This document shows positions 6,563 through 13,347 of a stretch of 13,347 nt of DNA, piece by piece. Positions within the stretch are counted from its first letter, which is position 1. Each line of letters opens with the position of its first letter. The stretch is taken from NCBI GenBank assembly GCA_025936205.1, contig JAICTU010000242.1, positions 1 to 13,347 on the forward strand, given 5' to 3'. Made by a program: the position numbers and the translations under genes. The DNA comes from Polyangiaceae bacterium (lineage in GTDB: Bacteria > Myxococcota > Polyangia > Polyangiales > Polyangiaceae). The notes under the pieces were generated by a model. That model ran no database searches. It was given only the letters and a program-made list of their open reading frames with translations, and was not told where the DNA came from.

Positions 6563-6666
6563 CGTAGCGCGACCTACGGCCCGCAGCGCGAGCTACGGCG
6601 CAGCGCAAGCTACGGCGCAGCGCAAGCTACGGCGCAGCGCAAGCTACGGCGCAGCGCAAGCTATGG
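6563..6666. repeat. Array of 17-base tandem repeats between two convergent genes
   Basis: The unit CGCAGCGCAAGCTACGG occurs exactly at 6599-6615, 6616-6632 and 6633-6649. Near-copies are at 6582-6598 (one mismatch) and 6650-6666 (one mismatch, CTATGG). A more diverged copy at 6563-6579 is separated by two extra bases. CCGTAG at 6562-6567 can pair with CTACGG in any unit. The last unit contains the TAG stop codon of the convergent fadL gene. Seventeen is not a multiple of three, and there are no spacers, so it is neither a coding repeat nor a CRISPR. Confidence 0.95.
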
Positions 6667-8028
6667 CCGAGGGAGCGCGTCGAGCGACGGGGGCTGGCCG
6701 GAAGCGTCCGCGTCGTTCGGCTCCTCCGGCTCGTCCTTGTCGAGCGGTGCGGCCTCGGCGACGTCGAACAGAATGCCGACGTTCAGACCGACGACCCATG
6801 CGTCCACCCGGAACGTGCCTTTGACCGGGGGGTCCTGCGGGTGGGCCATGGACGTCGAGCGCTTTGCTGGCAGCACGTACAAGGCGCCGAGGTCAGCCCG
6901 GATCATCGGCGTGATCTGTGCACCAAAGCCAGCGCTGAGATCGATGCGGTTCACGTCCGGTAGCTGAAAGTCGAGCGTGGTGGACGGCACCGGCGTCTGA
7001 TCCCAGATCGCGCCCAGGCGCGCCGACCAGCGCTTGTCGAACGTGTATTCGGTGCCGAGCCGCAGCGTGTACGAATCTTTCCAGTCCTTGCGCGAGCTCT
7101 GCACTTGCCCGTTGGGCAACTCGACATCGAGGCTGTCGTAGCTGGACCAACCTCGCCAACTCGCATCGAGCTCGAGGTCCCACTCGGGGAGCGGCGCGAC
7201 GGACACCCCGAAGATCAGCATCTGCGGCAAGGTCACGCTCGTATGCACCTCACCGTCGGGCGGCAAGCTGCCGCGATAGGCGGGCGGCGCATCAAAGTCC
7301 GCATCACCCGTGAATTTCAACAGCACCGGGCTGCGATAGGTCAGGCCCAGCGACAGTGCCGGCAGCGCGCTCGGGCGATAGGAAAGCCCGGCACGCCCAC
7401 CGAGCCCGAACGCGCTACCGCTGAGCGCGGCTGTCCCAACGTCCGTGCCGAAGGGAATGTCGCGGGTGAGCCGCACCTCGGCCGGCACCAAATCCACCCC
7501 GGCTCCCAGGGACAGCCCGGGCACCCATTGCGAGAGATTCAAGGCCCAGGCCGCCGTGATGAAGAAGGTGTGCAGCTCCGCCTGGCGCACGCTGCTGGCC
7601 CCCGGCGACGATGCGGGCCAGTCGAGCGCCAGCCCGAACGGGGAATACACGCCGAGCCCGAGCGCGACCTGCGCGCTCGCCCGCCAGCTCGCGAACAGCT
7701 GCGGAAGAACGAACGTGTCCGGATCTGCCTTCGTCTTCTCGCCCCCTTCGGCGGGCGTAAACTCCGCCGTCGGTCGGACCGCCGTTGCCCCCAGCTGAAG
7801 CTGCAGGCCGTGCAGCTCCGCCATGCCTGCGGGGTTGTAGTAGATGCTGGAGGCGTTGGTCGCATGTGCGATTACGGCTCCCGCGCGGCCTGTCGCGGCC
7901 GCATCCTGCTCGTCGACATGGAAGCCCGAAGCGCGCGCAGTGCGCGGCAGGGCAACAGCTGCGCCGGCCAGCAGCAGCGCCGTTCGCAGCGCGACCGCCG
8001 AGTGCCCGACTCCTGCTCGACGCCTCAC
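6661..8028 (-). CDS. fadL: FadL/OmpP1/TodX-family outer-membrane transporter
   Basis: The family forms outer-membrane beta-barrels that import long-chain fatty acids or other hydrophobic compounds. The protein has 455 residues. A signal peptide with hydrophobic core ALRTALLLAGAAVAL ends near ARA|SGF (33/34). The mature N-terminus SGFHVDEQDAAATGRAGAV and the motif YYNPAGMA (63-70) are diagnostic for the plug region. Alternating beta-strands follow, the last being about VVGLNVGILFDV. Instead of ending there with an aromatic residue, the protein carries an acidic, Pro-rich tail of about 32 residues. The start is GTG at 8028, overlapping the lipase stop by 4 bases (GTGA), with GGAGGGG just upstream, so the two genes are translationally coupled. 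The stop codon lies inside a 17-base tandem repeat. The exact substrate is unknown; the lipase partner favours fatty acids. Confidence 0.9.
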   Translation of the reverse strand: MRRRAGVGHSAVALRTALLLAGAAVALPRTARASGFHVDEQDAAATGRAGAVIAHATNASSIYYNPAGMAELHGLQLQLGATAVRPTAEFTPAEGGEKTKADPDTFVLPQLFASWRASAQVALGLGVYSPFGLALDWPASSPGASSVRQAELHTFFITAAWALNLSQWVPGLSLGAGVDLVPAEVRLTRDIPFGTDVGTAALSGSAFGLGGRAGLSYRPSALPALSLGLTYRSPVLLKFTGDADFDAPPAYRGSLPPDGEVHTSVTLPQMLIFGVSVAPLPEWDLELDASWRGWSSYDSLDVELPNGQVQSSRKDWKDSYTLRLGTEYTFDKRWSARLGAIWDQTPVPSTTLDFQLPDVNRIDLSAGFGAQITPMIRADLGALYVLPAKRSTSMAHPQDPPVKGTFRVDAWVVGLNVGILFDVAEAAPLDKDEPEEPNDADASGQPPSLDALPRP

Positions 8029-10406
8029 GGCGCCCCTCCGGCAGTCGAGGGACTCAGGTGCGTCGCGAAGAATCCGAGCGTATCGAGCTGCATGCGCAAG
8101 GTCCCCAGCTCACCGCTACCCTGCGCCATGCTTGGCCCCGGGTCGGCCGGGGCGAGCAGAGAGCCGTGCACGTATGCGTTGCCGGGGAACTGGCTCGCAG
8201 GATCCGCAACGACGCCATCATAGCGAACCCAGTGCGAGCCCGGGGCGATCACCGCGGGACTGGGCGTCAGCGAGCCGGGCGTGGCTCGCTCGGCCAGCTC
8301 CGGCTGAAGCCCGAGCGCCGTGCCGAAGGTCAGCGTGGCAGAGTTGGGAATCACGGCGTCGCCCACCACTTCTGCGAGCAGGACGTGCCGCTCATCCCCA
8401 TAGCGATTGACATAGTTCACCGGATCGACCGGGTCGAGGATCCAGCGAAACGCCGCCGCGAACTGCAAGAACCCGGGATCGGTCTTCCACTCGTCGCCAA
8501 AGCAGGTCGCGTTCGGGTTCGTACCACCGTTCCAGGTCTGCCCGCTCATGGTGCCCGACGCGATCAAGCTGTCGACCAGCGGGCAACGGATCCCGGGGGT
8601 CTCGCTGTCCGTTAGCACCTGCAACCAGTCGGCAGCCCCTACGTTCAATGCCGCAGTGCGAATCGAGCTGCTCTGGGCCACCGTGACGCCGCCGAGCAGC
8701 GAGCCCATCGACTGACCCAGATAGCCGATGCGCTGCGCGTCGACCTGCAGCGCTCCACACGCGCCAGGCTCGGCGCACGCCCTGAGCACCGCCTCGAGTG
8801 CGAGCTGATCCAGCACCGTCTGCCGCAGATGATCACGCGTACGGGGCAGATCCGGCGAAAAGATCGGCGCGAAGCACTGCGACGCGCAGGTGGGCCCAAA
8901 CTGGCTCGCGCAGGGCCGTGCTGGGCCAGCCCCATCGCAGCCAAGCGCCGCGTCGGTGCTGGTACGCACCGCGCGCGTTCCGTGATCGACGGCATCGACC
9001 GCGACGCTGGCGATACCGCCGCGGGCCAGCGTGCCCGCGATCGCCAGCAGATCTTCTTTGCTGCGCGTGATGCCATGCGAGAAGATCACGGTCGGAACGG
9101 GGCCCGGCGCTGCCGTTCGCGGCAGCACAATCAGCAGCGGCAGCTGGCGCTCGCAGACCTTGCTGGGCTGGGCGGGATCATCAAAGCTCGACGCCAGCGC
9201 GCCGGGCTGCGTGCAGTCGTCACCCTGCAAGAAGCTGGAGGACGTGAAGCTCGGCGCGGCCGATACCGGGCTCGCCGCGTATACCGACGCGATTGCGTCG
9301 CAGCCGAGCTGGCTGCAGGGGACACCGGGAATGGCGCCGGCGAAGAACGCCTCCACCGACAGGGGCGCGCCGTCGCCCGCGAGCGGCGCTGGCAGCACCA
9401 GCGGCAGCGCGGCGTTGCTCGCGAGCTGCGCGGCGCTGCCCGCTTGCTCGGGATCGAGCGGGGCGCCGATGGTCTCGGTGCCGAACGCCCAGGCGAGCAG
9501 GATGTCGTCCCGACCGGCGAAGCCGCCGGGCTGGCTCGCGGCCAACGCCGGCGCGAGCTGATCGAGGGCCGCGAGCAGTGGTGCATGGGCACGCCAGAGC
9601 GTATCGAGACCGTGCAGCGCCGCGAGGTCCTCTGGATCCGAAGGATCGAATGGTGTCGCGTTGTGATCAGGCAGCGCCTCTGGGCTCGGATCCGAGAAGC
9701 TCACCGGCGCCTGCGCCTGGCGCACCAGCGCCCAGGTGGGTGACGGCTCGAATGCCTTGCCGTCGACCGACTGAATGCCGCTGGTCAGCAAAACCCCGTA
9801 CGTGCTGTCACCCTGGAGCGGCGAGCGAGGCAGCAGCGTCAAGTTCGGCACAGTCGCACTGCTGCTGCAGTCTGGCGCAGAGCGCTGCGAGCCTCCCGCC
9901 AGGACATCCACGGCGACCAAGCCTTCGAAGCGGGTCAAGGGCACGCCGTGCTGCGCGAGGCGCACCAGGAACACGCGGCCCGCTGCGGACCCCACGTCGA
10001 CGGGGGCGCTGAAGGTGGCGACCAGGCTCATGCGCGAAGTGCCGAAGCCGTCGAGTTGATTCAGCGCGAGGCGCAGGCTCTCTGCCGACGACCCCGGCTG
10101 CTCCCCGCAGCTGGGGGGCACGTTGACTCGGCCCGTCATGGGATCCATCAACAGCGCGTTCGGCAAGGGCACGACGCGCTGCGCCGGATCGAACTCCGCC
10201 ACGGGCGGCAATGCCCCATCGAGCGTGGCAGCCAGCTCCGTCGGATCCGTTTCCACGGACTCCACGCAACCGAGCTGCAGGCTCGAGAGCGCTCCGCAAA
10301 TGATCGGTCCGTAAAGGAGCGGCAACCAGCCGCGCTGAACGGCCCCGCCGAACTCCCACCCCGCCCCTGCCCCAACTTTCCTTGGATGCAAAGTACTGCG
10401 CATCAT
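8025..10406 (-). CDS. Large secreted lipase/esterase lipoprotein, VolA-like alpha/beta hydrolase
   Basis: It probably hydrolyses lipid esters at the outer surface and hands fatty acids to the coupled FadL. From the ATG at 10406 it has 793 residues; a GTG at 10448 adds 14 more (807). Neither start has a good ribosome binding site. Numbering from the GTG: hydrophobic segment WLPLLYGPIICGALSSLQ (41-58), then a loose lipobox LQLGC with Cys61. The N-terminal domain has the FDP...VPLPNALLMD pattern (86-102) of bacterial lipase N-terminal domains. The C-terminal hydrolase has an oxyanion-type SHGI (457-460), the nucleophile elbow GQSMG (578-582, Ser580), a likely acid Asp697 (VGDAVIPN) and His739 or His797. 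Many cysteines suggest disulphides and export. The start and the catalytic His are uncertain; the hydrolase fold is clear. Confidence 0.83.
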   Translation of the reverse strand: MMRSTLHPRKVGAGAGWEFGGAVQRGWLPLLYGPIICGALSSLQLGCVESVETDPTELAATLDGALPPVAEFDPAQRVVPLPNALLMDPMTGRVNVPPSCGEQPGSSAESLRLALNQLDGFGTSRMSLVATFSAPVDVGSAAGRVFLVRLAQHGVPLTRFEGLVAVDVLAGGSQRSAPDCSSSATVPNLTLLPRSPLQGDSTYGVLLTSGIQSVDGKAFEPSPTWALVRQAQAPVSFSDPSPEALPDHNATPFDPSDPEDLAALHGLDTLWRAHAPLLAALDQLAPALAASQPGGFAGRDDILLAWAFGTETIGAPLDPEQAGSAAQLASNAALPLVLPAPLAGDGAPLSVEAFFAGAIPGVPCSQLGCDAIASVYAASPVSAAPSFTSSSFLQGDDCTQPGALASSFDDPAQPSKVCERQLPLLIVLPRTAAPGPVPTVIFSHGITRSKEDLLAIAGTLARGGIASVAVDAVDHGTRAVRTSTDAALGCDGAGPARPCASQFGPTCASQCFAPIFSPDLPRTRDHLRQTVLDQLALEAVLRACAEPGACGALQVDAQRIGYLGQSMGSLLGGVTVAQSSSIRTAALNVGAADWLQVLTDSETPGIRCPLVDSLIASGTMSGQTWNGGTNPNATCFGDEWKTDPGFLQFAAAFRWILDPVDPVNYVNRYGDERHVLLAEVVGDAVIPNSATLTFGTALGLQPELAERATPGSLTPSPAVIAPGSHWVRYDGVVADPASQFPGNAYVHGSLLAPADPGPSMAQGSGELGTLRMQLDTLGFFATHLSPSTAGGAP

Positions 10407-10486
10407 GCCGCAGCACGACGGGGGCGCAAGCCCTTTCGCTCCAGCCACCGTCCCCTGTCGCTTCTCGGACCGCTATAGTTGCCTTC
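10407..10486. promoter_or_regulatory. Divergent promoter region of the lipase and TPR-transglutaminase genes
   Basis: About 80 bases (38 if the lipase uses its upstream GTG) separate the two divergent starts. TATAGT at 10474-10479 is a good -10 match on the plus strand and ends 7 bases before the ATG at 10487. This spacing would place transcription initiation at or next to the start codon. The embedded CTATAG (10473-10478) is palindromic, so TATAGC can serve the minus strand too. No convincing -35 hexamer is visible in either direction. Confidence 0.45.
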
Positions 10487-13347
10487 ATGAAGCTCGCATG
10501 GTTGCCACTCCAGTTGTCCGGAGCCTTCTTCTTCGGAGCCCTGCTCTTCGGGTGCGCGCCCGCGCTAAAAACATTTGCCGAGTACCCCGCAGCGGAACCA
10601 GCCCGGCTGGAGCACGGGCAGAATGGCCCCGAAGTGGACGCCCTGCTCACCACCTTCTACGAGCGGTCCTTTACGCCGCAGCAGCTGCGGGGCGAGCTTG
10701 CCGGGGTGCTGTCCAAGTATCCCCGTTCCTCGCGCACCCACGAGGTGGCGGCCTATCTCGCCATGCTCGATGCCGACGCCGCCGGCGCCATCGATCACTT
10801 CATCGCGGCAGCGAGCGATCTCGACTCGGGGCTGACAGGGCTTTACCTCTGGGAGCTGGGGCAATGGTCGCGCAGCGCCAGCGAAGACAGCCGCGTGCAG
10901 AGCTTGCTGGAGAGCTTGATTCAGCTGCACCCGAGCGCCGATGTGCGCGACCGCGCGCGCGCCGAGCTCGCTTCGTTGCTGGAGACGCGCCTTCAGCTGG
11001 AGGCCGCGCGCGCGCTGAGCGCGCAGCTCGGTTATCTTTCGGACTGGAACCTGATCGGTCCCTTCGACAACGATCAGGGCAAGGGCTTTCTGACCAGCTA
11101 TCCTCCCGAGAGCTCGCTGGCGCTGCAGCAACCGTACCACGGCAAGCTGCTGCCCGTGCGCTGGCATCGGGTGCAGGCTGATCCGACCGGCGCGGTCGCG
11201 CTCGACGATCTGGTTGCGCCCAAAGAGTTTGCGCTGGCGTATCTGGCAACGTTCGTGGGGGCCGATCGCGCCGGCCCGGCGGAGCTGCGACTGAGCCTGG
11301 GCGAGGCCGCCCAGGTCTGGTGGAATGATGCGCTGGTCGCCTCGGAGGAGACGCTCGCGGACGCCGGGCCCGACAACCTCGTGATCCCGGTACAGCTCGC
11401 CCGCGGCTGGAACAAGCTGCTGATCAAGAGCTGCGTGCGCCGCTCCGCCTGGTCGGTGCAGGCGCGGGTGACGCAGCCGGGCGGAGCGTCGTGGCCTGGG
11501 CTGCGCACCAGCAGCGCGCCGCAGCCATATGTGCCGGCCGGCGGCAGCGTGAAGCCGGATGCGATCGCCTTCGTGCCACCAGCGGTGAGCCAGCTGCCGA
11601 GCCCGGGCCGGCGCGCGTTTCTGAGCAGCCGCTTCGCGTCCGCCACGGGCCGCCCCAAACAGGTGCTGCCGCCGCTGGAGCAATTCGCCAAGGCCGCTCC
11701 TGGCAACGCGCTCGCCAGCTATCAGATCGCGCTCGCGTACTGGCAGAACGACGAGCTCGGCAAGGCCATCGATCTGCTGAACGCCGGGGTCCAGCGCTAT
11801 CCCGAGCTGGGGGGATTCCGACTGAAGCGCTCGCGTTACTACCGGCAAAAAAAGCTCTGGGACCAGGCGCTCGCCGATCTGCGCGCCATCGGCGGAACAG
11901 CCCGGCGCGACGCGACGATCGAGCTCGCCCAGCTGCACGGCGCGCGCGGCTTCACCCTCGACCAGTGCGGCGAGCTCGCGGCGCTGGCCGCCAGCATACC
12001 CGACCTGGCCAACGCGCGCCTCGACCTGGCGCAGTGCCGCGACGACCTCGGCTACACCACCAGCGCAGAAGCGGAGCTGCGTGCCGCGCTCGCTCTCGAG
12101 CCGGGCAACCTGCTCACCAATCAACGGCTGATCAACCTGCTGACCCGGCGGCTCGACTTCTCCGGGGCGCTGGAGCTGAACGCGCGCGTGCGCACGCTCG
12201 ACCCGTATTCGATCGGCTGGCAGCTGCAGCGCGCGAACCTGGAGCGCCGCCGCGGCGAGCGCGCCGCTGCGCGCGCTGCCTACGAAGCCCTGCGCGCACA
12301 GGACCCCGACTTTTCCCCGAGCTACGAGAAGCTCGCGGATCTCAGCTACGAAGACGGCAAGAATGCTGAGGCCACGGCGCTCTATGAGCAGGCGCTCACG
12401 CGCAACCCGAGCAGCTCGGAACTGTCCGAGCGGGTCGCGTTCTTGAAGCCCGCCGACCAGGCTGTGACCGATCTATTGCCGAGCGAGGAGCAGATCGAAG
12501 CTGCCGTGCGCGGGTCGTCCGGGGTACAGGCCTTGCCTGGCAGCTACACCGTGCTGCTGCTGGACCACGAGCTCGTGGAAATCGAAAATGATGGCAGCGC
12601 CAAGCGCACCATCACGCGGGTGACGCGTGCCGAGAACCAGCAGGGGGTCGATCGGCTCACGCGGGTGAGCTTGCCGGGCAGCGGCAGTCGCAAGGTGCTG
12701 CGCGCCTACGCCCTGAGCCCGCAAGGCGAGCGCCAGGAGGCGTCCTCGATCCAGGAGACGGCAGTGCGCTTTCGCAAGCTCGAGCCCGGCTCGATCACGG
12801 TGCTGCAGTACCTGCACTATCAGCCGAGTGGAGCGTTCCTGCCCAATCACTTCGCCGACACTCACTACTTCCAGAGCCCGCGCGATCAGCTGGAGAACGT
12901 GACCTGGGTGCTCATCCACGGCAAGGATCGCAAGCTGGAAGTGGCCACGCGCGGCGCGCTGAAAGAGGCGCGCAGCGAGCGCGGCGAGCACGTGGTGCGC
13001 ACCTTCAGCGCCAGCCACGTGGCGCCCTTGATCGACGAGCCGCTGATGCCGCCCGCCGGCGACCTGCTGCAGCAGGTGTCGGTAACAACGCTCGGCACCT
13101 GGGACGAATACTGGCGCTGGGAGAAGGCGCTGCTCTCCGATGCGTTCCGCAGCAGCCCCGAGCTGGAATCGCTCGCGGCGCGCCTCACGCAGAGCGCCGC
13201 CACCCCACGCGAGAAGCTGGACCAGCTGTTCCATGCGGTGATGAAGGACATCCGTTATCAACAGGAGTACGAGACGACCATCGCCGGGGTCCGACCACAC
13301 ACGGCCCCGGTGGTGCTGGAGCGCGGTTACGGCGACTGCAAGGACAA
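10487..13347 (+). CDS. Large lipoprotein with TPRs, DUF3857 and transglutaminase-like domain, 3' end cut by window
   Basis: At least 953 codons are open to the window end. The lipoprotein signal MKLAWLPLQLSGAFFFGALL runs into lipobox LLFGC, Cys23. A jelly-roll-like region follows, with WNLIGPFDNDQGKGF (about 186-200) and, near 280-325, a segment containing VWWNDALV and RGWNKLLIKS. Then come TPR-type helices (about 406-655, such as NALASYQIALAYW and ALYEQALTRNPSS) and a DUF3857 beta domain (about 687-850). The transglutaminase-like domain begins near 900; RGYGDCKD holds its probable nucleophile, Cys951, codon 13337-13339. His and Asp lie beyond the window. This architecture is common in predicted exported proteins of Bacteroidetes and Deltaproteobacteria, with role unknown: peptidase, cross-linking or scaffold. 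No Shine-Dalgarno precedes the ATG. Codon use strongly favours G/C throughout, unlike the antisense frames. Confidence 0.88.
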   Translation, partial: MKLAWLPLQLSGAFFFGALLFGCAPALKTFAEYPAAEPARLEHGQNGPEVDALLTTFYERSFTPQQLRGELAGVLSKYPRSSRTHEVAAYLAMLDADAAGAIDHFIAAASDLDSGLTGLYLWELGQWSRSASEDSRVQSLLESLIQLHPSADVRDRARAELASLLETRLQLEAARALSAQLGYLSDWNLIGPFDNDQGKGFLTSYPPESSLALQQPYHGKLLPVRWHRVQADPTGAVALDDLVAPKEFALAYLATFVGADRAGPAELRLSLGEAAQVWWNDALVASEETLADAGPDNLVIPVQLARGWNKLLIKSCVRRSAWSVQARVTQPGGASWPGLRTSSAPQPYVPAGGSVKPDAIAFVPPAVSQLPSPGRRAFLSSRFASATGRPKQVLPPLEQFAKAAPGNALASYQIALAYWQNDELGKAIDLLNAGVQRYPELGGFRLKRSRYYRQKKLWDQALADLRAIGGTARRDATIELAQLHGARGFTLDQCGELAALAASIPDLANARLDLAQCRDDLGYTTSAEAELRAALALEPGNLLTNQRLINLLTRRLDFSGALELNARVRTLDPYSIGWQLQRANLERRRGERAAARAAYEALRAQDPDFSPSYEKLADLSYEDGKNAEATALYEQALTRNPSSSELSERVAFLKPADQAVTDLLPSEEQIEAAVRGSSGVQALPGSYTVLLLDHELVEIENDGSAKRTITRVTRAENQQGVDRLTRVSLPGSGSRKVLRAYALSPQGERQEASSIQETAVRFRKLEPGSITVLQYLHYQPSGAFLPNHFADTHYFQSPRDQLENVTWVLIHGKDRKLEVATRGALKEARSERGEHVVRTFSASHVAPLIDEPLMPPAGDLLQQVSVTTLGTWDEYWRWEKALLSDAFRSSPELESLAARLTQSAATPREKLDQLFHAVMKDIRYQQEYETTIAGVRPHTAPVVLERGYGDCKD

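Noticed and set aside
6563..6666. CRISPR array
   Set aside because: Units are directly adjacent with no spacers, and no cas gene is near.
6506..6967. Plus-strand frame of 153 codons running through the tandem repeats
   Set aside because: The 17-base period shifts frame at each unit, and the rest is antisense to fadL. It is an artefact of the repeat and base composition.
7105..9743. Long plus-strand frames opposite fadL and the lipase
   Set aside because: They mirror two clear minus-strand genes and have Arg-rich shadow composition without domains.
10565..12124. Minus-strand open frame of 519 codons
   Set aside because: It lies wholly antisense to the TPR-transglutaminase gene, whose plus frame has a signal peptide, recognisable domains and coding bias. 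The antisense frame shows no family features and is expected from G+C-rich codons.
12473..13300. Minus-strand open frame of 275 codons
   Set aside because: It is antisense to the DUF3857 and transglutaminase part of the plus-strand gene, with no recognisable motifs.

Overview
The window is high in G+C. Its real genes show a strong G/C preference at third codon positions, and long antisense shadow ORFs are common. Gene content (a compact polyhydroxybutyrate operon, large secreted lipoproteins, GTG starts, weak ribosome binding sites) fits a Gram-negative, possibly myxobacterial or related deltaproteobacterial chromosome. That placement is inference only. I see no tRNA, rRNA, CRISPR array, transposase or integrase.

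Left part (1-5926, all on the minus strand) is a storage-polymer block. Read in the direction of transcription it has two sections. The first holds mobilisation genes: bdhA (3-hydroxybutyrate dehydrogenase, 5168-5926) and phaZ (intracellular PHB depolymerase, 3738-4976). A strong hairpin at 3640-3681 and about 640 bases without a convincing gene follow. The second is a synthesis operon: a phasin-like small synthase subunit (2608-3093), an unrecognised 87-residue protein (2343-2606), phaB (1386-2234), phaC of class III/IV type (251-1378), and the start of a KASIII/FabH-like gene that runs off the left edge (1-232). The order small subunit - phaB - phaC resembles the phaRBC operon of Bacillus. 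No beta-ketothiolase (phaA) is in the window. The FabH-like gene may instead make acetoacetyl-CoA from malonyl-CoA, as NphT7-type enzymes do; this is a hypothesis.

Middle part (5927-6666): a divergent intergenic region, a small VOC/glyoxalase-fold protein on the plus strand (6150-6509), then an array of about six 17-base tandem repeats. The last repeat overlaps the stop codon of the convergent fadL gene.

Right part (6661-13347): a minus-strand pair whose reading frames overlap by 4 bases, a large secreted alpha/beta-hydrolase lipoprotein (8025-10406) followed by a FadL-type outer-membrane transporter (6661-8028). This has the same logic as the Vibrio VolA-FadL pair, in which a surface lipase releases fatty acids and FadL imports them. 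Divergent from it, on the plus strand, is a very large lipoprotein (10487 to beyond the window) with a jelly-roll-like region, TPRs, a DUF3857 domain and the start of a transglutaminase domain. It is cut just after the probable catalytic cysteine.

Taken together, the window could link capture of external lipid with carbon storage: fatty acids are imported, converted to acyl/acetyl-CoA, stored as PHB through PhaB/PhaC, and released by PhaZ and BdhA.
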